The position numbers were made by a program, and so were the translations under genes. From positions 1 to 64,000 of the forward strand of contig NZ_PVZG01000021.1 in the NCBI RefSeq assembly GCF_003002065.1: a stretch of 64,000 nt of DNA, given 5' to 3'. This document shows positions 24,935 through 33,811 of the stretch, one piece after another. How positions within the stretch are numbered: the first letter of the stretch is position 1; every line of letters begins with the position of its first letter. Origin of the DNA: Pseudosporangium ferrugineum (GTDB lineage Bacteria; Actinomycetota; Actinomycetes; Mycobacteriales; Micromonosporaceae). Below the pieces are notes generated by a model. It had not been told where the DNA came from. It was given only the letters and a program-made list of their open reading frames with translations, and did no database searches.

Positions 24935-26485
24935 TCAGTCGCCGGTGCAGCATCGTGCCGTGCCGCAGGCGGCCGGCTCGACGGCGTCGCGGACGGCCGG
25001 GACCGCCGCTGCTCCGCGTCGTACGAAACCGTTGTCGCCCAGGTAGATCAGCTCGACCGGACCGGCGAAGGAGTCGAGCCGGGCGGCGGGCTCCGTCAGT
25101 GCCGCGGAGGCCGCATCGGCGTCGATGCCGAAGCGGCGCTTGTGCGGAACCGCCAGGCCGTTGACGCACTGGTTCATCCAGGTCTCGCAGTCGAGCAAGT
25201 CGTGCAGAAGCCCCGACTCGCCTTCCTGGAGCAGGGTGTGCAGCCCGCCGGCCACCGCCTCGGCGCCCGGTGGGGCGGTGCCGTCGACCGCCGCGATGAG
25301 GCGGGCGTACAGGTGCTCGCTGGTCCAGTCGCGGGTGCGGCGGAGCCAGCCGGCGGTGACCGGGTAGTACGCCACGAGGCTCTTGCCGAGCGCCTTCAGC
25401 CGGGCCTGCCGGTCGCGGTCCCAGCGCCGCTGTTCGTCGGCCGCGAACACGCCGGCCACCCCGCCGAGCCGGGCGCCCGAGATCGGCTGGTCGGTGTGCA
25501 GCAGGTCGTACATCGCCACGGACAGCGTCCTGACCCGTTCCCGGGCCGCCTCCGGATCCGGCGTGCCGCTCTGTGCGGGGACGCCGGCCAGCCAGGCGTT
25601 GACCGTGGGCCGTGCTCTCGCCGTACGCAATCGGTCCAGGGCCCTTCCCGGTGAGCGGGCGCCGAACAGCTCGAGCGCGATCGCCCGCAGGTGGGGTGCG
25701 GTTTCGACGATCTCGTCGATGAGGTCGAGGCAGATCGACACGACCTCGAGGTCGCCGTGGACGTCGTGATACTGGAAGCCCTCGCGGACGAGGTCGATGC
25801 TGCCGCCGGCGAAGTGGATCTCGGTGACGCTGTCCCAGGGGATGCGGTGGAAGCCGGCCGACGCGGACGCGCCCCGGGCCAGCTGATAGCTGAGCACGTG
25901 CCCGACGTCGAGACACATGCCGCAGCCCGTGGCGTCGCAGAGCCGCGCGAAGAACTCGAAGGCGTTCATGTCCCCGACGACGTAGGTCATGGGCGGGAAC
26001 TCGGCGTTGAACGGCAGGCCGAGGACGTCCTGCACGAACCGGATGTTCTCGGTGGCCACGGCCAGCGTGTCGGCGGTCAGGGGCAGCGGCATGAAGTGCG
26101 GGTAGACGTGCCGCTCGCTCATCAGCCAGACGCCGAGGTCCTCGGTCACCCAGGGTGCGCCGGTCAGCCGCAGCAGTTCGCCCAGCCGTACGAGGTCCGC
26201 CTCGGCCGGAGCCTCCGCGTAGACGGGGTTGATGTTGGTGCTGTGCACCAGCACGGTGGCGGTCGCGGCCAGATCCGGAATCCCGCGTCGCTCGAATCCG
26301 CCGCCGCTCCCGGAGGCGGCCCCCAGGCTGTACGGCGCAGTCCCGCGATGCCGCACGCTGGGCGCCGTGACCTCGAAGAAGTCGACTCCGTCCGCGAGGT
26401 ACGACGGGTGGAAGTCCGACGGGTTGATGCCGACCCCGACCCCGAACCGCCGCACCTCCCGGAAATAGTCCGGTCCGAAGTCCAC
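24935..26485 (-). CDS. MNIO (DUF692) enzyme fused to a ~220-residue C-terminal domain
   Basis: The N-terminal ~295 residues have the DUF692 TIM-barrel pattern of multinuclear non-heme iron oxidases that modify RiPPs. Recognisable segments are VGINPSDFHPSYL, VTEDLGVWLMSERHVYPHFM then PLPLT, the LDVGH strand end, TEIHFAGGS and AIALELFG. Several sites differ from typical members, for example TEDL where SEHL is usual. Residues ~310-516 add a helical domain, possibly a peptide-recognition module like separate partner proteins of other MNIOs. The tail has Cys residues (CGTARCC). The GTG at 26485 follows AGGGGG with 7-nt spacing. It is in an apparent operon with the precursor peptide. Confidence 0.85.
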   Translation of the reverse strand: MDFGPDYFREVRRFGVGVGINPSDFHPSYLADGVDFFEVTAPSVRHRGTAPYSLGAASGSGGGFERRGIPDLAATATVLVHSTNINPVYAEAPAEADLVRLGELLRLTGAPWVTEDLGVWLMSERHVYPHFMPLPLTADTLAVATENIRFVQDVLGLPFNAEFPPMTYVVGDMNAFEFFARLCDATGCGMCLDVGHVLSYQLARGASASAGFHRIPWDSVTEIHFAGGSIDLVREGFQYHDVHGDLEVVSICLDLIDEIVETAPHLRAIALELFGARSPGRALDRLRTARARPTVNAWLAGVPAQSGTPDPEAARERVRTLSVAMYDLLHTDQPISGARLGGVAGVFAADEQRRWDRDRQARLKALGKSLVAYYPVTAGWLRRTRDWTSEHLYARLIAAVDGTAPPGAEAVAGGLHTLLQEGESGLLHDLLDCETWMNQCVNGLAVPHKRRFGIDADAASAALTEPAARLDSFAGPVELIYLGDNGFVRRGAAAVPAVRDAVEPAACGTARCCTGD

Positions 26486-26555
26486 CAGCGCCCCCTGCCA
26501 TTGAATCGGTCATATCAGGCTAAAGGGCAAGTTGTCGTACGTCAGGTTGTTGATC

Positions 26556-27422
26556 TCAGTTCGTGCGGGCCACCGGACCGTACGACTGACCGGCCGTCAC
26601 CCGCAGCCAGTCCAGCTTGTCGGCGTCGGGGGAGCCCGCGGCCGCGGTATAGGTCACGATCCGCAGGTCGGCGCCGGGGACCGTGAGCACATCGCAGTCC
26701 ACCGTCACGTCGCCGACCTCCGGGTGGGTCACCGTCTTCTCGTCGCTGATCAGCGGCGAGGGGCCGGCCGTCGCCCACAGCCGCTCGAATTCCGGCGACG
26801 ACTGCCGGAAGCCGGCCACCAGCGCCGCCAGCCGGGCATCCGCCGGGTACCGTTCCGAGACCTCCCGGAGATCAGCGACGATGGTGCTCGCGAACGCCTC
26901 GGGCCCCGCAGTCGACCGCAACGGCCGCAGGTACGCGGCCGCCGGCCCGGTGCCGAACAGCATGTGGACGATGGTGCGCTCCGGCTGGGGGATGACGGAC
27001 GGGTCACCGTGCAGGGCGTTCCACATCTGGTTCCACCACACCAGGCTCCAGTCCGCGGCGAAGATGCCGATCGGCACGTCGCCGAGCCTGGCCGCGAGTC
27101 GCTGAACGCCCGGCGGCACATGGTGGTCCACCATGCCGTCCTGCGGCGGCAGCAGCCCGGCCGCGCGGAAGAGCTGGTCCCGCTCCGGGCGGCGCAGCTG
27201 AAGAGCCCGGGTGATCGCGGCCACCACCTGCGTCGAGGGATTCGTGGCGCGGCCCTGCTCGAGACGCAGCACGTACTCGACCGACAGGCCGGCCAAGCCG
27301 GCGAGTTCCTCGCGTCGCAGGCCGGGGGCGCGGCTCTTGGCCGTCCGGGTGAACCCGGCGTCGGCCGGATCGAGCCGATCACGCCAGCGCCGCACCAGGG
27401 CACCGAAGGTCACCGCGTTCAT
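26556..27422 (-). CDS. XRE-family regulator with MmyB-like domain
   Basis: This 288-residue regulator has a helix-turn-helix at about 30-85 (LRREELAGLAGLSVEYVLRLEQ) and a MmyB-like ligand-binding half with the segment DVPIGIFAADWSLVWWN. It is divergent from a SRPBCC gene and lies upstream of, and in the same direction as, the MNIO/precursor genes, with about 70 nt between. It could regulate either. It resembles the XRE protein at 19810 in architecture but is only distantly similar in sequence. Confidence 0.92.
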   Translation of the reverse strand: MNAVTFGALVRRWRDRLDPADAGFTRTAKSRAPGLRREELAGLAGLSVEYVLRLEQGRATNPSTQVVAAITRALQLRRPERDQLFRAAGLLPPQDGMVDHHVPPGVQRLAARLGDVPIGIFAADWSLVWWNQMWNALHGDPSVIPQPERTIVHMLFGTGPAAAYLRPLRSTAGPEAFASTIVADLREVSERYPADARLAALVAGFRQSSPEFERLWATAGPSPLISDEKTVTHPEVGDVTVDCDVLTVPGADLRIVTYTAAAGSPDADKLDWLRVTAGQSYGPVARTN

Positions 27423-27509
27423 CGGCGCATGATCGCACCCTGCGTACCGGCGGTACCAGGGCCGGGCAGGTATCTGGTTGCCGCCGCGGCCCGGGCCGAA
27501 GCTGATCGC

Positions 27510-28043
27510 ATGCTTATCACCAGCGCAGACAGGACCGTTCCGATCACCGTTCTCGCCCGGACCTCCGCGGGGCCCGCCGACGCATTCCGGATCCTCGCCC
27601 CGATCGATCTGACCCGGGTGTTCCTCGCCGACCGGCTGTTCCCGGGGGTGGCCGCCGTGGCGGACCAGACCGGCACCTGGGACCGCGCCGGAGCCTCCCG
27701 GCGACCCCGGTTCACCGACGGCACTTCCGTCACCGAGTCACTCACCGAATACGTCGACGGCCGCGGCTTCGCGTACGAACTGACCGGCTTCACCAACGCA
27801 CTGGCCACCCTGGCGCTCGGCGTACGCGGCGAATTCTCGTTCCTCCCCGACGGCGAGGGCACGATCATCCGGTGGACGTACGAGTTCAAGCCCCGCCCCG
27901 GACGCCGGTGGATCGTCGCGGGACCCTTCCGGCCCCTGTGGCAGCGCTACATGCAGTCGGCCCTGCGGCGAATGGTCGCGATCATCGAAGGCGCGCGCCC
28001 CGAGAGCATCGGCGAGGCCGGCCATCACCTGCGCGGGGCGTGA
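27510..28043 (+). CDS. SRPBCC (START-like) family protein
   Basis: This 177-residue protein has the hydrophobic-cavity fold of polyketide cyclase/Bet-v1-like proteins, with the segments DAFRILAPIDLTRVF, SVTESLTEYVDGRGFAYEL and TIIRWTYEFKPRPGRRW. Such proteins bind lipids or other small hydrophobic ligands, and some are enzymes. I chose the ATG at 27510 because conserved similarity begins soon after it. An in-frame ATG near 27432 is possible but lies almost against the divergent XRE start. Confidence 0.85.
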   Translation: MLITSADRTVPITVLARTSAGPADAFRILAPIDLTRVFLADRLFPGVAAVADQTGTWDRAGASRRPRFTDGTSVTESLTEYVDGRGFAYELTGFTNALATLALGVRGEFSFLPDGEGTIIRWTYEFKPRPGRRWIVAGPFRPLWQRYMQSALRRMVAIIEGARPESIGEAGHHLRGA

Positions 28044-28055
28044 TGCCGCCGGCCG

Positions 28056-31000
28056 TCAGGCCGGCTCGAAGCGGCAGCGGATGCCCGTCGAGATGGTCCC
28101 GTGCAGGTAGAGGCCGGCCGCCTCGTCGACCGTGACGATGTGGTCGATGGCCTTGCGCAGCGTGCGGGTCACGTTGACGCGGGCCCGCTCGTCCTCGTCG
28201 CTGATCAGGCGGGTGCGGCCGCGCAGCCCGGTGGCCTGCTTGAGCGTGCGGACCAGGAAGGCGTATTCGCGTCCGGCCGCGGTCGCGTCGTCGCCCTCCG
28301 CCATCCGGGCCTTGAGGGCGGCGATCCTGTTCCTGTACGCGAGCTTCGCGGCGTCGTCCAGCACGGGCGTCCGGCCGGTGCCGCCGATGCCGCCCGCCAG
28401 CTCGATCGCCGGGATGTCCCGCCCGGGATGGGCCAGCAGGACCGCGAGCTGGGCGATGCCCTTCGAATGCCGCAGGGTCGCCGTGCGGCCCTGGCAGGTC
28501 AGGCACCAGGAGTCCCCCTGGCGGCTGAGGGTGACGCCGCCCGGCGCCGGGGCGGATGCCTCGGGTCGCAACGTCACGCCCAGCCGGGCGGCGAGGGCCT
28601 CCGCCTCGGCCCGGAGCGCCGAGGCCTCCGCCGGGTCACCCGGGCCGTTGCGGCGGGCCAGCACGGCGGCGAGCTCGTGGGCGCCCGCGGCGACGAACGG
28701 CAACGCGCCCAGCCCCCGGTCGACGGCCAGCGCCTGCCGGAGCAGCGCGGCAGCGGCATCGAGGTCGCCGGTCGTGGCCGCGCACAGGCCGAGCGGCCGG
28801 GCGACGCTGCCGAGGCACACCGAACCGGTGCCGGCGACGGCGACGTGGTGCGCGTACGGCGTGAGCCGCGACCTCAGCTCGGCGGCGGCTTCCGCGTCGC
28901 CGAGGCGGTGCGCGAGACCGGTGACGAGCGTCAGTCCGAAGAGCTCGAAGCCGGGCGGCATGACGTCCAGGGTCTTCATCGAGGCCCGCAGTTGCTGTCG
29001 TGCCTCGTGCAGCCGGCCGTCCTTGTGCAGCAGGTAGCCGACGATGAGCTCGTGCGCGGGGGCGGTCCGGCGTACCGAGGCGAGGCAGGCTTCGTCGTCG
29101 ATCCGGCCTCGGGCCCAGCCGAGGGCGAGGACCTGCAGGCCGTACAGCAGGTGCGCGTCCGGGGTGACGGTGCCGCCGGCGCGGTGGGCGTCCCGGATGA
29201 GCCGCTCGGCGTCGGCGAACTCGCCGCGAAGGGTCGCGAGCGTGGCCCGGCGTGAGTGGGCGTACATCCGGAACAGCGGTGCGTCGATCCTGGTGGCGAG
29301 CTTCTCGTACTGATGCAGCTCCGCCTCGGCCTGCTCGATCCGGCCCGTCGTGAGCAACGCGGTGAACAGGCTGAGTCGCGCCTGAAGCTCCCCGGCCGGC
29401 CGGCCGTGCCGCCTGGCGAGGTCCACCGTCTCGGCGCCCCTCGTGAGCCGCTGCTGGATGCGGTCCGGCCCGAGAACCGTACGCAGCCAGGCGGCCAGCG
29501 TCGTGACCAGCAGTGGCCCGTCGCCGATCGCGTGTGCTTCGTCGACGGCCTGATCGACGAGGCGCTCGCGTTCCCGGACGGCGCCGGGCCGCGCGGCCAG
29601 CGCGTCGGCGCCGAGCCGGGCCAGCAGGCGGGCCCGATGGGCGGCCGGTGCGGTGTCGAGCCGGGCACGCAGCGCGGACTCGACAGGGCCGCAGCTGCCG
29701 ATCTCGAACCGGGCATCGAGGGGCATGCCCAGCACGGCGTCGATCGCCACCTCCGGCACGCCGGCGAGGTCGGCGAGGTCGGCGGCCTCGGTGAGGGTCC
29801 GGGTCGCGGCGTCGCGGGCACCGGCATCGGCCTGCGCGGTGCCGAGAACGGTCAGCAACTCGGCGCGCCAGCCGCGGGCCTGGTCGGCGTACGGGGCGAT
29901 GGCGTCGAGAGCCGTGGTACATCGCTCGGCGGCCTCGGCCGGCCGGAAGCGGTGCAACGCTTCCCGGGCGGCCTCGAGCGCCGCGCCCACGGCGGTCGCC
30001 GGGTCGCCGGCGGGCAGGGCCTCGAGCCGGTAGCGGGCGACGTCACCGAGGTACCGGCGGCGCAGGCCGAGCCGGTCGATCGCGGCGGCGGCCCGGAGCA
30101 GGTCGGCGCGCCGCTCGTCCGGCGTGATGTCCGGCGGCGCGAGGGGTGCACGCGCGACCGCGGCGAGGAAACGCTCCGGGGGCAGGCCGCAGGCGGCGGC
30201 GAGCAGGCTGCGGTCCGCGTCGGCGCCGAGCACGGCGATGGTGCGGGCCAGTGCGCGGTCGTCGTCCGGCAGTCCCTTGCGCAGCTCGCCGACCCGCGCG
30301 CTCAGCCGGTCCATGCCGAGCCGTTCGGCGGTCGCGGCGGCCTCCGCGAGCAGGCCCGCCGCCTCGGCGGGGTCGTCGTTGCGGCGCAGCAGCGCGTCGG
30401 CCAGGTCGGCCTGGCTCGCGGCCACATAGGGATCCGCACTGTACGAACGGTTCTGGTCGATCGCGGATCTGAGCCACCGTACGGCGGCGTCGAGGTCGCC
30501 GATGGTCATGGCGCAGACGCCGAGCGCCTGGTTGATGGCGCCGTGTGCCGCGGCGCCGCCACTGCTGATCACGCAGCGGTCCGGGAACGGCAGCATCCGC
30601 TCGTACAGGTCCGCCGCGAGGTCACGCTCGTCGAGCAGGAACGCCGCCTCGGCGAGGATCTTGTACCCGAAGAGTCTCGGCGGCCCGGGGGTGTGGGCGA
30701 GCATCGACTTCGTCGCCCGCAGCGGCAGGCGTGCCGCCTCGGGCCGGTCCAGGTACAGGTACATGACGACCGACATCAGCGGGTTGGCGCGGGCGTCCCA
30801 GGAGCGGTAGGCGTCGAGCAGCCGTTCGGCCGTCTCGCCGCCGCGCGCCCAGGCCCAGGCCCCCAGCTGCGTCAGGTAGAGGGATTCGGTGTCCGGTGAC
30901 CCGGCGGCGTGGGAGTGTTCGCGGGCGGCGTCGGCCAGCCGTTCGGCCTCCTCGTAGCGGCCCCGCAGCGACGCCATCGCCGCCGCGCGGGACCGGGCGA

Positions 31001-32765
31001 AGGCAAGGTGATCCGGCCGGCCGCCGCGCTCGGCGCGAAAGGTGTAGCCGGCCAGCGTGGTGTGGGCATCGTCGATGCGCCCGCTCTCCACCTCGGCCAT
31101 GAACTGCCACAGCAGGCCGTCCAGCTCGCGCGAGAGGTCGCCGGTCCGGCGACCGAGCCGCGCTATCTCGGGGCCGAGGGTAAGCCGGTCGTCGAGGGTC
31201 TCGGGCGCCCACGAGGCGAAGAGCTTGGTACTGAGCGCCTCGGCGAGCAGCCCCGGGTCACCGACGGCCCGTGCCTGCGCCACCACCTGGTCGGCGGTGG
31301 CGAGGTTCCGGATGTCCTGCCCCGCAGCGTCGTCGTCGCTCATCGCGGAGTCGTACGCGAGCTTCGTGAGGAGTCGCACGCGCAGGGCCGGATGATCGGT
31401 GCCCAGCCCGTCGAGGGCGTCGGCGACGTGCCGGCCCAGCTCGGGATCGTGGAGCAGGAAACGTTCGCGGCGGGGCAGCCGCAGCGCCGCCTCGGCCACG
31501 AGGACCGGGTCGGCGGCCGCGGACGCCAGTCCGATCGCCTCGGTCAGGCTCCGCCAGCCGGTCAGCGGGTCGCCGGCCATTGCCTCCGCCTCGCCCCGCA
31601 GGGTGAGCAGCCGGGCCCGCCACGTCGTCGCCTCGTTCCCGTACGCGGCGATGCACGCGAGCCCGGCGGTGCACTGAGCGACCGCGTCCTCCGGGGCGTA
31701 CGCGTGCAGTGCGACGCGGGCCGCCGCGCAGGTGGCGTCGACGGCGACGGCCGGATCTCCGTGCAGGACGGCTGCCCGGCGGTGGTGGGCGAGCGCGGCC
31801 GCCTGGCCGAGTGCCGCACCGACCCGATCGATCGCGTCGGCCGCCGCTGCGTGCAACACCACGCGTTCCGCCACCGGGATGCTCGCGTAGCAGTGTTCCT
31901 GCAGCAGCGCGTGCCGGAACCGGTGGTGTTCGTCGAGCAGGCCGGCGGACACCGCGCTGGTGAGTGCGGCTGTGCACCGTACGGGAGGAAGGTCCGCCAC
32001 CGCGGCGATCAGGCCCGGCGCCGGGCACGGTCCGAGCACCGCCGCGGCCGAGACGACCCGCCCGGTGTCGTCGTCCCAGGAGGACCGGAGAGCGCCGAGG
32101 CGCCGCCCGGCCGCCGACTCCGCCCCGGTGCGCAGCGATTCGACGGCGTAGAACGGGTTTCCGCCGGTGAGCCGCAACAGCGCACCGGCGTCGACGGGGT
32201 CGGCGGGCGAGCAGCCGGCGATGAGTTCGGCGATGTCCTCGGCGCCGAACGCCGGAACCGGCATCACCACGCCCTCCCGGTTCACCTCGTCGAGGCGCTC
32301 GTGCCCCGGCCGCTGCGTCGACACCAGCAGCAACGCCCGGTGGGGCAGGCTGCGGAGCAGGGCACCGGTCAGCATCAGGGAGGCCGGGTCGGCGTCGTGC
32401 AGGTCGTCGAGGACGATGAGCAGCGGCCGTCCGCTCGCCGCGACCCGCATGCCGTTGAGGAACGCCCGCAGCAGCATGGCCCGGGCGGCGGGGCCCTGAT
32501 CGGCGTCCGGCTCCGGCAACGGCACGTCCAGGTCGTCGAGGACCTGCGACCAGAGCCAGTACGGCGGGGCCAGGGCGCCGCCCCAGGCGCACCCCCACGA
32601 GACCGTGAAGCCGCGCGATTCCGCCTCCGCCGCGGCCCGCCGGGCGAGCGAGGTCTTGCCGATCCCGGCCTCGCCGACGAGATGCACGGCCCGGGCGGCG
32701 CCTTCCGCGGCGGCGTCGATCTCCGCCTCGATTGCTCGCAGCTGAGCGGCCCGGCCGATGAACAC
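28056..32765 (-). CDS. STAND-type AAA ATPase with duplicated helical repeats and C-terminal regulatory domain
   Basis: This 1569-residue signal-transducing ATPase has an N-terminal AAA_16-like domain with Walker A GEAGIGKTS near residue 31 and Walker B LLIVLDDLHDADP near 120. Two large homologous TPR-like blocks follow (roughly 330-840 and 900-1420), suggesting internal duplication. A final domain of about 130 residues begins near SWCLTCQGRTATLRHSKGI, a module seen at the end of other actinobacterial ATPases in place of a LuxR helix-turn-helix. It probably senses a ligand through the repeats. It is divergent from a three-gene operon with effector-like products, its likely target or partner. 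The GTG start is leaderless. Confidence 0.88.
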   Translation of the reverse strand: MFIGRAAQLRAIEAEIDAAAEGAARAVHLVGEAGIGKTSLARRAAAEAESRGFTVSWGCAWGGALAPPYWLWSQVLDDLDVPLPEPDADQGPAARAMLLRAFLNGMRVAASGRPLLIVLDDLHDADPASLMLTGALLRSLPHRALLLVSTQRPGHERLDEVNREGVVMPVPAFGAEDIAELIAGCSPADPVDAGALLRLTGGNPFYAVESLRTGAESAAGRRLGALRSSWDDDTGRVVSAAAVLGPCPAPGLIAAVADLPPVRCTAALTSAVSAGLLDEHHRFRHALLQEHCYASIPVAERVVLHAAAADAIDRVGAALGQAAALAHHRRAAVLHGDPAVAVDATCAAARVALHAYAPEDAVAQCTAGLACIAAYGNEATTWRARLLTLRGEAEAMAGDPLTGWRSLTEAIGLASAAADPVLVAEAALRLPRRERFLLHDPELGRHVADALDGLGTDHPALRVRLLTKLAYDSAMSDDDAAGQDIRNLATADQVVAQARAVGDPGLLAEALSTKLFASWAPETLDDRLTLGPEIARLGRRTGDLSRELDGLLWQFMAEVESGRIDDAHTTLAGYTFRAERGGRPDHLAFARSRAAAMASLRGRYEEAERLADAAREHSHAAGSPDTESLYLTQLGAWAWARGGETAERLLDAYRSWDARANPLMSVVMYLYLDRPEAARLPLRATKSMLAHTPGPPRLFGYKILAEAAFLLDERDLAADLYERMLPFPDRCVISSGGAAAHGAINQALGVCAMTIGDLDAAVRWLRSAIDQNRSYSADPYVAASQADLADALLRRNDDPAEAAGLLAEAAATAERLGMDRLSARVGELRKGLPDDDRALARTIAVLGADADRSLLAAACGLPPERFLAAVARAPLAPPDITPDERRADLLRAAAAIDRLGLRRRYLGDVARYRLEALPAGDPATAVGAALEAAREALHRFRPAEAAERCTTALDAIAPYADQARGWRAELLTVLGTAQADAGARDAATRTLTEAADLADLAGVPEVAIDAVLGMPLDARFEIGSCGPVESALRARLDTAPAAHRARLLARLGADALAARPGAVRERERLVDQAVDEAHAIGDGPLLVTTLAAWLRTVLGPDRIQQRLTRGAETVDLARRHGRPAGELQARLSLFTALLTTGRIEQAEAELHQYEKLATRIDAPLFRMYAHSRRATLATLRGEFADAERLIRDAHRAGGTVTPDAHLLYGLQVLALGWARGRIDDEACLASVRRTAPAHELIVGYLLHKDGRLHEARQQLRASMKTLDVMPPGFELFGLTLVTGLAHRLGDAEAAAELRSRLTPYAHHVAVAGTGSVCLGSVARPLGLCAATTGDLDAAAALLRQALAVDRGLGALPFVAAGAHELAAVLARRNGPGDPAEASALRAEAEALAARLGVTLRPEASAPAPGGVTLSRQGDSWCLTCQGRTATLRHSKGIAQLAVLLAHPGRDIPAIELAGGIGGTGRTPVLDDAAKLAYRNRIAALKARMAEGDDATAAGREYAFLVRTLKQATGLRGRTRLISDEDERARVNVTRTLRKAIDHIVTVDEAAGLYLHGTISTGIRCRFEPA

Positions 32766-32771
32766 GGCGCA

Positions 32772-32777
32772 ATTATA
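32772..32777 (-). promoter_or_regulatory. Consensus TATAAT -10 box of the STAND gene
   Basis: A perfect TATAAT on the minus strand ends 6 nt before the GTG at 32765, so the transcript should start at the start codon. No good -35 is visible at the expected spacing. Confidence 0.65.
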
Positions 32778-32900
32778 GGTATTTGCCCGTTATGGCGAGC
32801 CGGAATTCGGAGTTTCACCCGTTCCGGCGACAGAACGATTTTGTTCCCCCCGACCGAACGCCTTCCCAGTGCACGCCTCGCCGAAGAAAGGGAGAAACCC

Positions 32901-33113
32901 ATGGCCCTCGAATTGATCGCCATCGCCACCGCCGCCGCGTCGGCCGGGGTGGCCGAGGTGACCCGTCGGCTGCTCGGCCGCCGCAAGCCGGCCGAGCCCA
33001 CTGCCGAGCCCGCGGTAAGGCCGTCCGGGGTGTCGTTCGGTGACGTCCGGGCGGGCGGTGATGTCACCCAGTCCGGCCGCGACGTCATCCACCACCACGG
33101 GCGGCGGGAATGA
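32901..33113 (+). CDS. Small protein with GxVxxGGxVxQxGRD motif
   Basis: This 70-residue protein has a short hydrophobic, Ala-rich N-terminal helix, a basic linker and the motif GVSFGDVRAGGDVTQSGRDV followed by HHH. The same motif recurs in the next gene. AGGGAG lies before the ATG. The stop overlaps the next start by 4 nt. No function is assigned. In other actinobacteria such motifs occur in proteins encoded near large NTPases, which fits the divergent STAND gene, but the role is unknown. Confidence 0.75.
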   Translation: MALELIAIATAAASAGVAEVTRRLLGRRKPAEPTAEPAVRPSGVSFGDVRAGGDVTQSGRDVIHHHGRRE

Positions 33114-33793
33114 CCGCCCGCGGCCGCGCGCGGGTTGCCCCGCCGCCCGGCGTGACCTTCGGCAACGTCGGCGCGGGCGGCAACGTCAGCCAGGCGGGCC
33201 GGGACATCCACAATGTCCAGTACCAGCACCACGCGCCCGACTACTACGAGCACGCGAAGCGGTTCTGCGCCCTGGCCGTGGCGGCGTTCCTGCTGTCGAT
33301 CATCGGCCTGTGGCCGGCCGCGCTGCCCGTCGGGTACGCCGCCCGCCGGCGCATCCGGCGTACCCGCGAGGGTGGCGGTGGCCTCGTCACCGCGGCCCTG
33401 GTGATCAGCTGGTCCATGGCGATCCTCACCGGGCTCTTCGTGCTCGCCATGGTCACCCTCAGCCGCGACCTCGCCTCCGGCATCGGGCCGATGTCCCCGC
33501 AGGCCGGGCACGCACCGGTCCGCGAGCAGCGGATCCGCATCACCTCCGGCCCCGGCTGGCCGGAGTTCCTGCCCCGCAGCGCCACGCTGGGCCGGGGCTC
33601 CACGGTCGTCTGGGTGAACGAACGCGACGCCAGGTGTGCCCTGGTCGCGACCGATGGCGACCTGCCGCGGGGGGTCGGCACCAACCCGATCCGCGGCGGC
33701 GCCACCTACCGGATCACCTTCACCGAGCCGGGGATGTACGCCTTCGCCTGCGAAGGCGACCTCGCCTCCGGCGGCACCGTCATCATCCGATAG
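33110..33793 (+). CDS. Membrane protein with GxVxxGGxVxQxGRD motif and cupredoxin-like C-terminal domain
   Basis: This 227-residue protein begins with GVTFGNVGAGGNVSQAGRDI (about 14-33), matching its upstream partner. Two membrane helices follow (about 52-75 and 90-117, DUF4190-like), then an extracellular domain (about 140-227) with the plastocyanin-like pattern STVVWVNERDARCALV and ending TEPGMYAFACEGD. The domain keeps a cupredoxin-like shape, but I cannot confirm a complete copper site. The start overlaps the preceding stop in ATGA, so the two are translated together. Confidence 0.78.
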   Translation: MTARGRARVAPPPGVTFGNVGAGGNVSQAGRDIHNVQYQHHAPDYYEHAKRFCALAVAAFLLSIIGLWPAALPVGYAARRRIRRTREGGGGLVTAALVISWSMAILTGLFVLAMVTLSRDLASGIGPMSPQAGHAPVREQRIRITSGPGWPEFLPRSATLGRGSTVVWVNERDARCALVATDGDLPRGVGTNPIRGGATYRITFTEPGMYAFACEGDLASGGTVIIR

Positions 33794-33811
33794 GAACAGG
33801 AGTCAACCGAC

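Noticed and set aside
23818..28043. Complete lasso-peptide cluster
   Set aside because: No asparagine-synthetase-like cyclase, transglutaminase-like protease or stand-alone RRE gene was found near the leader peptide.
28056..32765. LuxR-family (LAL) regulator
   Set aside because: The C terminus does not contain a LuxR helix-turn-helix; it ends in a different, roughly 130-residue module.
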